DNA of 50,197 bases from Chrysomallon squamiferum (Eukaryota > Mollusca > Gastropoda > Neomphalida > Peltospiridae). Shown piece by piece: positions 24,067-36,463 of the stretch. The DNA lies in the NCBI GenBank assembly GCA_012295275.1, contig CM022679.1, forward strand, positions 13,908,145 through 13,958,341, in the 5' to 3' direction. The position numbers and the translations under genes are program-made. Position 1 is the stretch's first letter. Each line of letters starts with the position of its first letter. The notes under the pieces were generated by a model, which saw only the letters and a list, made by a program, of their open reading frames with translations, ran no database searches and was not told the origin of the DNA.

Positions 24067-25100
24067 CATCATAATAATAATAATAATAATAACAATAACA
24101 ATAATTAATAATTAATTAATTACCTTGCTATAAATATTTGTTTTCTTCTTCTTTTCTTTTTCTTTTTTTTAATTTTCTTTTTTTTTTTCCTCTCTGTCTT
24201 TTTCTTCAGATTTGTACTTGGATGGTACTGAAACTTGCCGTCAAAATATATTTGGCCACTCAAGTTCAGTGGCTCGAAATTCAAACTATGATGATTTAGC
24301 AAAATTTGCCCCAAAAATTGTTATTTTGTTTTTATTCTTGTGTTATCATAAAAGTATATACCAAGAAATCATAAATTTAATGATATAATGCATTAACTAT
24401 TAAAATAAACGTTTTCCTAGTTTTTATTATTATTTTTTTTTTATCGATATTGTGTAGCAAAAATCTTTTGTTTAGCAATAATTATCTCCCTTAATACAAC
24501 TGGTTCCAATCGGATAACATTCATTCACAACGGAAATTTTTGTCATTAATTTTTTTTTTTTTTTTAAATTTAAAATTAAATGTAACGTTTTAACGATAGT
24601 TTGTATTATATCAACTGTATCCAAGCCATTCCTCGTTATTTTAAATCACAATTTGTATATTTGTCTGACACGCCATACTGTGTATCCTTCATCTTTTACG
24701 TTGAATAATTGACCTTGACGTTAAATTAATGTTATGAAAACACGTCTTTGGCATATTGCATTAATATAGATCAACGAAGTTGGATTTTTTTCAATAACAA
24801 TAACAACTCAACCGCAAAAACAATGATAAAAGAAGATGAAATTTATTTATTTCAAAATATTATTTTTATTTTTCTGATCTATCAGAGATAAATTACTCGA
24901 TTGGATTGAACATTTTCATAATCTAGTAGACGTATTAAAAAAATTAAGTTATCTGGCTATATTTGTTCCTGATTATGAGTTTTGAGACAATTTTTATTTC
25001 ATTTTTAGCTCTATGATTATTACATTTACTAAATTAATGAAAAAAGTTTAATTAGACACCTTTTTATCGACATAAAAAGTATTGAAATATATTTTACCTG
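23704..25100 (-). promoter_or_regulatory. Likely 5' leader/promoter zone of the VAMP7-like gene
   Basis: The acceptor just before the ATG requires an upstream non-coding exon. Two minus-strand donor candidates are visible: gcaag before gtaatt (exon side from 24124) and ctacag before gtaaaa (exon side from 25098). A CCAAT-type box (ccaatcgg near 24507) and higher-complexity sequence at about 24480-24780 could be promoter. Which is used cannot be decided from sequence alone. An (AAT)n tract occupies about 24023-24104. Confidence 0.35.
24023..24104. repeat. (AAT)n microsatellite
   Basis: Long AAT run with a few AAC/ATC interruptions in the intron or leader region of the VAMP7-like gene. Confidence 0.9.
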
Positions 25101-25270
25101 TAGTGGTGTTTCAGGTTATGTTTGAAGATTTATTTATTTATTTATGTATTTATTTGTTAGTTTGTTTGTTTGAAACTCGATATTAATATAATTCTTCAAC
25201 GGTACTGAAAGATAATTTACGAAATTTGTTATCCGTGTGAACCCTGGAAATAATTTATTTTCAAATCTTA

Positions 25271-25305
25271 TTTTATTATTATTATTATCAACATCATCAT
25301 CATCA

Positions 25306-25344
<39 letters not shown>
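25271..25344. repeat. (TTA)n microsatellite with an ATC core
   Basis: TTA triplets interrupted by a block of six CAT/ATC triplets, then pure TTA again. Confidence 0.9.
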
Positions 25345-25511
25345 TAAAAGGAATATTTAATAAAATTACAAGAAAACAGAGTAATTATCGATCATAACAA
25401 AAAGTCTACAATGACTGAGTTCTCACATAACCATTTTATTGTCGATCATTAGTCGTTCATTAATTCCTTTTGTTGTCAATTTAATAGTAGTCAGACATAA
25501 CGAATATTGAT

Positions 25512-25513
<2 letters not shown>

Positions 25514-25581
<68 letters not shown>
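25514..25581. repeat. (CT)n microsatellite
   Basis: Uninterrupted TC dinucleotides over about 68 bp; a homopurine-homopyrimidine mirror repeat able in principle to form triplex DNA. Confidence 0.97.
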
Positions 25582-25585
<4 letters not shown>

Positions 25586-25924
25586 GATTAATATTAGAAA
25601 AACAGTATTAACTTAATGAGAAATGATTAATTGATATGATTATCTGACACTGTTTTATTTCATAATAAATTAACACTACAATTAGTGTGGGAGTTTTCAG
25701 AGTCACATAATAAATAGTGACATTAGCTGACTGTGTTATTTGTAGTGAGACAGATTTGTTGTCATAGTATAATCATGTTTACGTTCTTAAACCAAGATGA
25801 TGAGGTTTTAGTATCACTGGAAAAGTATGTGAGGTCTTTGTGTGCTTTGTATTAAGATATTAGTTCATTTTATTATATACTGAACTGGAAATTGCTTTAT
25901 TAAATGATTTGATGTGCAGGTATA

Positions 25925-26352
25925 GTGACGGATTGTACAAAAAGGAATAATGTTGTTTGACTATGAGATCATATTGGCCTTGTGAGATTGTATATAATTA
26001 TGTAGACATTGGATTTGTGAGATTGGCTGGTTGTATTACATATTGGACTAGTGATGCTGGTTTGTTGTCGTGCATTTGATTAGTGAGATTATATTGATAT
26101 TGGAAGACTGTTTTTATGTAGATGTTGGATTAGGAAGATTAGTTTGTTTTGTTACACACTGGACTGCATATAATGATTTTTGTGACATTTGATTAGTGAG
26201 ACTGGTTTATGAGAACTGATTAGTGAGAATGTTTGACTAGTGAGTTTATGTCAATTTTGTAAGATGGTTTATGTGCAGAAGCAGAATTAGTAAGATTAGT
26301 CAGTGTAGATTAGTTGGGTGAATATACTGGATTACTGCTTGTCTCATATGCT
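25925..26352. repeat. Decayed tandem array, unit about 34 bp
   Basis: Roughly a dozen diverged copies of a unit that begins GGATTAGTGAGATTGGTTTG and ends in TTACATATT. Good copies start near 26008, 26041, 26122 and 26191; some units are shortened to 17-25 bp. No open frame. An old minisatellite is the simplest reading. Confidence 0.75.
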
Positions 26353-26849
26353 GAACAAATGATAATATCTTATTACATGAAATGTTTTAACATTTTCTTG
26401 TTATTACTCTTTTTCTAATCCTTAACATAAACATATTTACCTGTTTACCCATCTGTGACAGATTCAATCATTCACTAAATTATTTAATGTATGCAGTACA
26501 AATTCTTTAAATCTTTCCTCCATTGTTTTTCAGTATATAAACTTACTGTATTTAGCATTTTAAAATCTACTAAACCAAATAATCGTTAAACTAATGTCTT
26601 CTTTAACTGATTTCAATTTTCTGTTGGTTTCGTTTTTTCTTCTCAAAGTGCAAAGAAAGAGAAAAAAGATAAATAATAAAAGAAAGTATATAAAAACAAG
26701 TAAAAGCAATCTGTGGACTTGATATGATAAACCTGATTATCATGTTGATTTGTTATTAAAGCTGACAATAGACAGATCTGAAATGAAAATATAAAAAAGA
26801 AAAAATTGTGGAAAAAAACGAAAAAAGAATGAAGAAAAAAAAAAAAAAA

Positions 26850-27200
26850 CGGTAATTGAATTTGCCATCTCAGTGCTTTGTGATTGTTTGCTATTGTCAG
26901 CTTTCTGTGCTTTCAGAGTCGAATGTTAGCAGAACCACAGTGGTATTGATTTGCATAACTGAGCTGGGAATTTGCTTGGAAGGACATCTGGCAAGCAAGT
27001 CTAATGAAAGTAACAGTTCGAGGAATGACAACAACACCATAATAGAATATTCCAGCAACTGATCGATGGCCTTTTAATGTTAATAGGCAGCAAACTGGTA
27101 ATGGACAGTTTTCCATACAGTTCTTCACTTGTTCAAATATGAGAAATGTCATCATCTCCGAAGAAAGCCAGCTTCATTTTACACATTTTATTCTCCTTCT
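26850..27200. promoter_or_regulatory. Higher-complexity island with perfect octamer site
   Basis: In contrast to the AT-rich flanks, this stretch is near-balanced in composition and lacks simple repeats. It holds a perfect ATTTGCAT octamer (26949-26956). A short plus-strand frame here has no family resemblance. A conserved non-coding element is inferred, not shown. Confidence 0.3.
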
Positions 27201-27467
27201 TTTTTCCTACCTCATCTGCAGAAACACGTTTAATTTGTTTTATTGTTTTTGAATTTGTTTTTATCACTGACAAGCAGTGTTATATTTTGTGTGTAATTAA
27301 ATATTTAAAATGATTTTTCTTCCTTATTAATTTCCACATGTAACTAGGTTCACTGGACGGCAGAACGCTCCTCCACCCACTCAAACAATTGAGTTATCTC
27401 CCTGATTGCTTTCCATTAATCACCTCGTCTCAAACATGATATTATTTCCCTTCCCAGGAAAACAAGT

Positions 27468-27620
27468 GTAGGCTGTGGCTTAGTGGTGAGAGCATTTGCC
27501 TGTATTGATCACAGAATCAGACCTGCTCAGTGCACCCACTGGGCTATTTCCCATTCAGCCTGGTGCTCTGTGGCTGGCTGTAAAATCCAGCGATGAATGT
27601 TTATCTGTCTATGGGAAGTT
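27468..27620 (+). mobile_element. Diverged tRNA-headed SINE fragment
   Basis: Opens with a Pol III A-box-like tggcttagtggt and continues through a core with cccactgggctatttccc and tctgtctatgggaag. As I recall, these are landmarks of a SINE family common in molluscs. It is heavily diverged and lacks the tail. Confidence 0.65.
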
Positions 27621-27890
27621 ATATATATATATTTATGTGTTTAAAATTCCTTTTTACTAACTGGTAGACATATATTCCTTATAATTACAATAGAGATTGC
27701 CTTTTATATATATATATATATATCTTTGTATGTTTAAAATTCATTTTTACTAACTGGTAGGCATATATTCCTTAGAATTACAATAGAGATTGCCTTTTTA
27801 TATATATATTTCTTTGTATGTTTAAAATTCATTTTTACTAACTGGTAGGCATATATTTCTTAGAATTACAACAGAGATTGCCTTTATACC
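27621..27890. repeat. Tandem triplication, unit about 90 bp
   Basis: Three close copies containing ttaaaattc (27641, 27733, 27822), ttactaactggtag and agagattgcctttt, separated by TA dinucleotide runs. It starts exactly where the SINE fragment ends. Copies 2 and 3 are nearly identical, so the duplication is fairly recent. Confidence 0.9.
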
Positions 27891-28872
27891 TACATTACAA
27901 AAGCTTTGCAGTGGTTACATTTATCCATTAAAAGCAAGAAATGATTTTTATCATTATTTTTTATTTTTTCATGCAAGGACAGGAAATTTTTCTCATTAAT
28001 CTTTATATATTTTAAGTTGGATATTTCTGTTTATAAATGCACTGTATGTGATTTGGCACACCCCCCCACTCCCTTCAACTAGATTTAGCTAATTTGTGGT
28101 GCTAAGACATTCCTAAGATAATGCCAAAACAAAATCTTCAAGCCTTCTGAATACTAGAGGAGCTAAATGACATTGTTTTTAAAGTTATTTAATCATTAGC
28201 TCTAAAGTTTTCTTCATTTATCCATTTATATCTTAGTTTTAATTTTTATCAGAATTTATATAAGTAAGAAGATTTTAATATAGATATTCATGATGAACTG
28301 TTTGTTTTACTTAGATGACATTAATTATTGAGATGATCATTTAAATTATGACAAATTCAGAAAAACATTAAAAAGAATGGAACTAATTAATCACCTGATT
28401 TTATTTAAAGTTTTGAAATATATTAAATCCATATTTAAAAATGTTTTAAGTTCTGATTTTGTAAATAATAAACTTAATAGTAATATGAAAAAGGTATGAA
28501 TCTGCAATACCTTTAATTTATATGATATGGGATAAGATATTGGAGATCTGTTGTTTTATTAAATGGAGATTACAAAATTACTAATGGACCTTTAGCTCTT
28601 AAACTGAAAGCTCTTTTACATGTTATGGGTCAGTCTGTTTGTTGGTGGTTGGAGTGTGGGGCTGATTCCAGCTGGACTGTAGAACCAGTTGTCTTCAGCA
28701 AGTCCATTGGTCCATTTGGTGCTAATCCAAAATGAGTAACTCATTGTTTTTCAAGGTGAATTTCCTCACTTATTAACTCTGAATAGTCCTTAATCATTTG
28801 CATCAAAACCACGTAACTTTAGATTAAACAAACACTTCTTCCTTCTGTCTTCATTGATCATTTAATATAATT

Positions 28873-28904
<32 letters not shown>

Positions 28905-29379
28905 TTTGATAGTTTTTTTTTGGAAGGGGTTTGGTTAGGGTTCTTTTTCCTCCTGGAACCAAACTTCTGTATTAAACATGTATTTCAGGATGATTTTAAA
29001 ACCAAATGTCACTATCTCCATTGACACTGAAACAAAATTGTTGATGAATATTAAGAAAAGAATGGATTCCAAGATTAAATCTTGTAGAACATCCATAAAA
29101 TAAGTGTTTACAAAAAAATACTGATGACAAGATACAAGTCACAATCTTTTCTAAAAACATAATGGTTCCAGTTGTCATGATGGTAAAATCAAGTTACAGT
29201 AAAACTGTTGAAAATATTTCCACATATATACTTCACAAATTGTATACACACTTGAGAAAAATTGTAAAATTAAAACAAAGTAATTTGATCCATACAAAAT
29301 ATAACTATCAGCCTGTTTGACTCTGTGTCTACCTACGTATCTTCTTACCAACCTTTTTCTACTGCTCTATTTACATAGT

Positions 29380-29380
<1 letters not shown>
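27891..29380. other. Intergenic, nothing recognised
   Basis: AT-rich sequence with an A-run at 28880-28903 and short frames only. Nothing resembling an exon, RNA gene or known repeat was seen. Confidence 0.5.

Positions 29381-29383
<3 letters not shown>

Positions 29384-29440
<57 letters not shown>
29384..29440. repeat. (CA)n microsatellite
   Basis: CA dinucleotides with a single interruption near the end. Confidence 0.97.
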
Positions 29441-30039
29441 TTGGCATAGAACACAGAAGAAAATTTATTTAATATTCATCAATTTAGTTTCACAGTCTGA
29501 AAATGGAATTATATTTAATAAATAAAAAAATGGATTTAAAAAAAATAATAAATAATAATATAACCAGCAAAAAAGAAAAACAAATGTCAGAGACTATTAT
29601 CAAATTTCTTAAGATTATAATGCACATCCTACATTATTGAACCCCAACATCATGAAACCAAATAAAAATGTTTTCTTTATTGGCCTTTGCTTTTTCTTTT
29701 TAAAGTGCAGATATAAAATAAATGTTCTCATCTTCAGCTTGCTTGGGAAGTAAAAAAAATAAAGAATATAAAGAAAAAAAAAAAAAAAAAAAAAAATGGC
29801 AAATCTAATCTGTTTCTGTTGAAGTCAGTGAATATTGCCAAAGATGATTTTGCTCAAGGAACAAACGGAGTAAATAGGCAAAGTCACAGTGTAAATGTCA
29901 GAGTTTGGAGGAAAAGACGTGAAACCAGTTTATGAGACTTCACCAGATGAAATCAATTTTGTGCTAATACCCAATCTGTGAGTGCATTTTTATAAAAGAC
30001 CAAATGAGTGCTGTATTGATCGCAGACAAGAGGAATCAC

Positions 30040-30600
30040 TGTCATGTTATTTAATGGCTGTTTGCCATTTAAACTCCATTTTAAAACATTCAGTGTCCAC
30101 TCTTGTGTTATTTATTTGGCATTTAAACTTTGTATTTATTTGGAATGTCCAGTGTCTTAGAATGGGTGTTCATCATTTGAACTTATTAAAAGTTAATGTC
30201 ATTGACATGTTATTTAATAGGTGTTTTCCCATTTGAATTTCAATTTAAAAGTTAATGCTGTTGATGTGTTATTTAATAGCTGTTTGCCATTTAAATTCCA
30301 TTTCAAAACATACAGTGTCCACTTTCATATTATTTATTTGCCATTTCTCATTTACACTTTTTATTTATTTAGAAGGTCCAGTGTTATTTAATGGGTGTTT
30401 GCCTTTTAATTACCAATTTAAAACTTGATGTCCAGTCACATATTATTTTAGTTATTTTTTATTTAAACTATATATTTATGTGGTATGCCCAGTGTCATTT
30501 GTGATTTTATATTATTAACTATTTATCATTTAAATTGCCTTTTAAAACAGAATCCATTGTCACGTTATTTGTATCATTTAAACTTTGTTGTTAAGACAAA
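30040..30600. repeat. Decayed tandem array, unit about 60 bp
   Basis: Eight or nine diverged copies of a unit containing tgttatttaatgg, tgtttgccatttaaa and cagtgtccact. Starts recur near 30045, 30106, 30209, 30267, 30328, 30382 and 30442. The open frame across the first part is a by-product of the repeat. Confidence 0.8.
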
Positions 30601-31065
30601 AAATTATATATGGCCTTTAATAAAGCAGCCCAGAGCAGTGTTTAGAAAAGGAAAATGCTTTGCGGGTGCTATTAGAAAATTTGATCCACTAATACTTTAA
30701 ACCTTGAGTCTGTATCCTGACCACTGAACTGTAAAAACAGTTATTAAGATTATCATCTCACAGCCTGTTTCAAAATTTGGTTCATTAATGTTAAGTAAAA
30801 GCATTGGTATGTGTTATCCTGCTTATTGCTGAATATAGTCATCAAAAAAACGATAACAGTTTAAATATAATTATTTTATGAAGAGAAAAACTGAATTGTT
30901 TCATAAATCATTTCTTTATAAAAATACTGTCTGTCAGTTAATTCTGGTATGTGTTGTCTCGCAGTTGTGAGATGGATTCTTTTTTACTGTTGAATTAATA
31001 GTGATTTTAATTTTCAGACTCCAGTTACCTATTTTGATGTTGTTGATGAAGATTGTGTTATTTTT

Positions 31066-31260
31066 ATCATTGTCATCATAATTATCATCATTATAATAAT
31101 GATAATAATAATAATTACTAGTACTCCTGCTACTACTACTATTATTTATATTATTATTATTATTTTTACTACAACTACTTCTATACTACTACTACTGCTG
31201 CTGCTACTACTACTACTGTTATTATTTATATTATATTATTATTAGTAGTATTAGTATTTG
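31066..31260. repeat. Compound trinucleotide microsatellite
   Basis: Successive runs of ATC, AAT, ACT, ATT, ACT, CTG, ACT and TAG triplets: one triplet register mutating into several motifs. Confidence 0.9.
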
Positions 31261-33600
31261 AATTATCTTTATTAATTACTCAAAATAAAATAAAAAATAA
31301 AAAAAGTTTAATGCAATATTGATTTCTTTAATGCAACACTTAAAATTCTAGCTTCTTTTTTCGTTTATTATTTTTTGTTTTTTTCCTCTTTGGTTTGAAC
31401 TGTGGCATTATGTGTATGATTCTCTATCTCACATTTACTTATTCTGTGCTGGAAACATACATGTTTAATACTCTTACTTGGATCCTTATTAACAACGAAA
31501 AAAAGAAAATGTCAGAGGTTTGAGATCAATACTGCACCATTTACTGCAAATCAATGTCATGGTGGTTACTCTGCCAGCTTCAAACAACAACTACAACAAC
31601 AACATCAAAAAAAATGTTTAAAAAAATAAATAAAACCAGTTATTTACAAGACATGACATGAAGCATTTTAGTAAAGTATCTATGGATCAATTTCCATTAA
31701 TGTATTTTCTGAGTTATTTCCTATTCTAAATAGGTGACCGAGCCAATGATAAATGTATGTCGTTTGACTTGTTCCATGTTTTGAATGTTTAAGAGCCAGT
31801 GATATTAGTTTTTTCCAGTTCCAACAGTATCTAAAAGAGCCCATGAAATAACTCTGTTACTCAGACTAGTATTTGATAAACGTTCTTTCAAAAACTGGTT
31901 TATATTATCATTTTATTCTTTAACATGATCATATAAACCACAGGATTTGAAAACTTTAATGAACAACTATAAAAAAAAAAAAATAATACTTATAATTTAA
32001 ATTTTAATTTATTTTATTTTATTGTTCTTATTGGATTTATTTAGTTGTTTTTTATTATTATTATTATTATTATTTTTTATACAGGCCTATATATATATTT
32101 TTTTTTATTTATTGATTTAAATATTTTATTTTATTTTATTTTTTTTTTTTTTTTTTTTTTTTTTTTGTTGGTTATATCTTTATTCAAAGAAGAAAAAAAT
32201 CAATAACCCTACCACCTTTTTATCACTTGTCTTTGCTATCTGAAGTCTAATAAATTACAGTTTATTTTTATACAAGAGTAATGTCTTTTTTAAAATGGAG
32301 TGCTCTCCCCTGTAACACACCAGTTCTGCTTGTGTAAGTTTAGTGGGTTGTTTGTTACACAACAGAGTACAGCAATCTGCACGTAAAAGATGAATGCAAC
32401 TACCAGTTTAATAAGCCTCAAAGTTTTGGGTTTTTTTCTCTCACATTCCTTCTTTTTAAAATTTGATGGTTTTTTAAATCTCTGCGCATTTTAGTGATGC
32501 TTGTTAATGCTATTTAAATAAATCTTTAACAGTTTTCTTCAGTCATTTGGGATTGGATGTATTTGATTTAGGTTCTAGTGATCAATTTACTGATTAGTTA
32601 AATCATGAATGTTTTCAAATATTTCTGTATTTGAAAACAAATATTTTTTATTATTATTTTTTTAAATTAAAAATATTAGAATTTTATAAGTAATTTTTTG
32701 TATGGCTTAAACATAATATAATGGGTTTTTTTGTTTCTTGATGGAAATTTATAAATTTTTATCACATTAATTGTTTAATAAATTAAATTTCTAAACAGTA
32801 TTTATACAAACAACCCCTGAATACCTTTGATATGGTGATAAAAGTTTTCATTAACTATTTATTTGTTCCCCATGCTATTGACACAAAGATTTTTTTATAA
32901 AAAAAGAAATTAAAAATACTATGACTAATACCACTGCTGAATGTTTTGTGATACAAAGATAAATATTTCATGAACTATAGAACTTCGATATTGAAACAAA
33001 AAGAATTCTGCCAAAAAAAAGCGTTAACTTTCAGACTCAGTCTGTTTAGTGCTATTTGACAAAACGACTTTGAAAAATGCTCCACGCTTATGTTGGCAAT
33101 CTGTGCTTGATAAAACAGGATGAAAAAGCCAAGTGTAACTGTAAAGAAGAGGAAATGCTAATAGCTTTGTTGCAAGCTGCAACTTAGTGATGAGGTGATA
33201 GGCAAAGCAACACAAATCAATGAAACACTGGATAAAAAATGTCATCCATTTGTTTGCGAACAGATTCTTTTTTTTTTTTTTTTTTTTTCTTTTTTTGATT
33301 GGAATGAGTTTTGAGAAAGCAAGATACTGGTGATGTGATGTGAATAGAAATTGATTTAACAGAAAGTGATGAGTTGATTACGTAAGCTATGTTTGCATGA
33401 TTCTCCTTGGTTAGGGCTGCATTGAATTTGTTCTTTTTTAATAATATAATAGATCGGATGGCATTTTTCTCATTTAAATTTAATTCACTTGGGATTATTT
33501 CGTTTTGAAGGAAGATAACATTTTTGATTTCCTCTTGCCAGTGCATTTTAAAATTGCTTTCTTTTGTAGGGGGGAGAGAATGAATAACTTGAAGAATACC
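31261..33600. other. Intergenic, no gene seen
   Basis: AT-rich sequence with an ATT run near 32052-32075, a pure T tract at about 32137-32166 and another T tract at 33268-33287. The frames present are short, lysine-, phenylalanine- or isoleucine-rich and lack family resemblance. Confidence 0.5.
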
Positions 33601-33605
33601 AATTT

Positions 33606-33642
33606 GTTTGAAGCACAACTCTTTTGCTCATGGTTATTAAAA
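33606..33642. repeat. 37-bp duplicated segment, copy 1
   Basis: Contains gaagcacaactcttttgctc. It matches 36709-36745 at 35 of 37 positions in the same orientation. The flanks do not align, so the boundaries are sharp. Confidence 0.85.
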
Positions 33643-34857
33643 CCTGCCCTCTTTTATATAAATTCTTCTTTTAAAATCATTATCCTATTAGATACATTTA
33701 CACTGGCAGAGGATCAATGTTCATTAACCTTATATTTAAATTGTACTTTCCAACAAAAGTAATTTTGTCAAACGAATGCATTGAGAAAGATTTTGTGTAT
33801 GAACTGAGTTTTTTAATAAAAATTTGAATTAGATATGTAATTAAATCTCTAAAATAGAAATTTAAACCAAAAAAAAAAAAGAGAAAATATTTAACATTAT
33901 TATTAATTTTTTTTTATTATTTTTATTTATAAAAAAATTATTTTTTCTGGAATCATTTTTAGTGTCAGATTTGTAATGATGTTTACAAAATATATTATTT
34001 ATTATTAATTTATTTATTAGCTTGTTTGTTCACTTTATTTTATTTTGGTTTTATTTTATGTTGATTTTATTTATTTATTCATTCGTTCAATCACTTTATT
34101 TCTTTTCTTTTATGTGATTTGATTTGATTTTATTTGTCATTTGTAAAGAAGTTAATTAAATAATTACAAAATTCAAAAACAAATTGCAGGGGGGGGTTAC
34201 TCTGAAATAAAGGGCTAATTTGAATTATTGTATCCAAAGTTCAAATGTTGGCTACAAGTTGTTACCAACAGGTGGCTTCTGTCTTGTCCAGGATTCACTC
34301 CTCTTAGGTAATAATATGGGTGAGAGTGGCCTCTTGACCCCTGTCCTGAACTCTCACCCTTGAACTGCATCTGGAATCAAGCATCTCCATGACAACTCTA
34401 TGAATGTTAGAGTTCTGGTTATAATCCAGACAGCCAACACACTTGATTATCCAATAACATTATCATAGCTGTCTGCTTGTGGAAACAGAAGAAAAAAAAA
34501 AAAATGAAACATTCATATAGCTCTCTGTTTAATAGCTTGGTCTTTTCTCTCGCAGAAGTGGGAGACTGGGCCATGACAGACATGCTAGAGCAAGTTATCT
34601 GGTGAAAAGGTGCTAAACTTTTCTGTCAACAGCATAATGGTGGTGTTTTACAGAATTTGAAGAAAAGAAACCATGTTGGTTAGAAGAAGCAAGCCACTTT
34701 TCGTTAAGGCTTTTTAAGTAGACATCTGAAATAAATAGTTGAGCATTGGGTGGAATGAGAAAAAATTGAATACCATGATAATTCTATTTTTCTGTTGAAT
34801 TAGTATGTTGTATTACCAAGACAAATGCTTTGGCATTTTTTTATATCTCTCTTTTAC

Positions 34858-34868
34858 TGTGTGAGTGT

Positions 34869-34922
<54 letters not shown>
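34858..34922. repeat. (GT)n microsatellite
   Basis: GT dinucleotides with a few interruptions at the left end. Confidence 0.97.
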
Positions 34923-34923
<1 letters not shown>

Positions 34924-35379
34924 TGACTTTATATATTGATGAAATTTCAATAACTGTATTTAAAAATATGAATTTAAGATAACATTTACAAATGTAGAGA
35001 AGTTTAGAATCTGTACTTCAGTTTAATAAAAAAAATTTTAAAAAAAGATTATCAAAAACTTTTTAACATTTCTAAAAAGTTACTTTAATTTGCAAACATG
35101 CATCATTTTATAACATTTTTAACTATTAAAACAATTTAACGTTTTCTCTTGGGATATACATACAAGATAACAAAATTTATTGTGTGTGTGTGTGTTAACT
35201 GTTCTTCATCTGCAATAAATACAAGCATTTACTCTTTATCTTTTCACTTCACTAACACAATCATCTAAGTTAGCTGGCTTCTAGTAGTTATTTTATTTCT
35301 TTTTTTTTTTTTTTTTCTTTTCTTTTTTACAACAGAATTAAATAGATAAAGCTGTGGTGCAGTGTTTGTTTTAAACAAG

Positions 35380-35640
35380 GTGAACGAGAAATTCTTTCAC
35401 TATTTGATGCAGCCAAAATAAGGTTTTTCTATGCACTCCCTGAACATGGATTGCAAACTGATACTTTGTAGGAATGTTGTCTATCAACAACTGCTTGCAG
35501 ACCAAACCAAGACAAACCACACAGCTGGCTGGCTGGCTGTGAATAAGTTGAGAAAAATGTATCGGATCTCCACATCATTTTGGTATTTTGCGTTCCTCAA
35601 CCTTTGTTCTGTAAGCCACTGAATTCAACACAGCCAACAA
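35380..35640. promoter_or_regulatory. Higher-complexity island
   Basis: Balanced-composition stretch in AT-rich DNA, with a GGCT repeat (ctggctggctggctg near 35525). Its short open frames show no known protein. A regulatory element or old transposon fragment are both possible. Confidence 0.2.
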
Positions 35641-35652
35641 GTCATAACTGTT

Positions 35653-35722
35653 TATATACATACATACATACATACATACATACGTACGTACGTACACACA
35701 CACACATACACACATACATACC
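35653..35722. repeat. (ATAC)n / (GTAC)n / (CA)n compound microsatellite
   Basis: Tetranucleotide ATAC repeats turn into GTAC and then CA and CATA repeats. The GTAC part is self-complementary. Confidence 0.95.
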
Positions 35723-36117
35723 TGTTGAAAATAAAACAAAAAACAAAAATTCAATAGGAGGAGTGTCTGTGCATTTTTTGTTTTCACTTCTAATTCAGTT
35801 TATCTTTTGTTACTTTTTAAAAAATTTAAAAATATTTTTTTTTTTTTTTTTTTTTTTAAATTAAAACATCTGGAATGGTTTATGAAATGAACACCAAACA
35901 AAGAAGTGAGGAAAAATACGAAAACTTATCACTGAAATACAGTAATTGCAAGAATGGCTATCTAAAATTAAATATAAAAAATAAGAAATGTTTCAAATAT
36001 GGTAACAATAAAATATTATTGACAAAAAATATACATATACATTTTTTTATTTTTATGCTATAAATTTGTACTATTCTGTTAAAACTATGAAACCATTTTT
36101 TTTATCTATAACTGTTA

Positions 36118-36159
<42 letters not shown>

Positions 36160-36439
36160 TGTTATTTATTTATTCAAAGCTGACACGAACACTTTTTTTT
36201 CCCTCCACAAACAGGAAACATATTTGTCAATGTTCAGCAGACAGGGTTGCTGGTTTGTCTCATGTCATAATGAAATGAAGTCTTTGTTTCATTATGAATC
36301 ATATCAAAGCCAATCACAAAACACTCACACTGCCAGAGTCAAACCAGCTAATTTGGCCACGGGGCTAAAACGGTTTAAACCAGAAAGGACAATGATTCAG
36401 TGATTAAGCCGTATCCTTGCAATCATAACTCAGTGGGGA

Positions 36440-36463
36440 CTGCTGCTGCTGCTGCTGCTGCTG
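36440..36463. repeat. (CTG)8 trinucleotide run
   Basis: Eight perfect CTG triplets inside a higher-complexity island. Confidence 0.95.

Noticed and set aside
24120-24314. Minus-strand frame ending in a long Lys/Arg run, as a possible SNARE N-terminal exon
   Set aside because: The SNARE already has a family-type N-terminus at 23701. The poly-Lys part comes from a simple repeat. It may still be leader sequence.
29982-30236. 84-codon open frame
   Set aside because: It lies in the decayed 60-bp tandem array, and its repeated peptide words mirror the DNA repeat.
33217-33618. 133-codon minus-strand open frame
   Set aside because: Interrupted by a poly-Lys run from a T tract, no family resemblance. 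Its start overlaps the duplicated 37-bp segment, which explains its similarity to the start of the frame at 36721.
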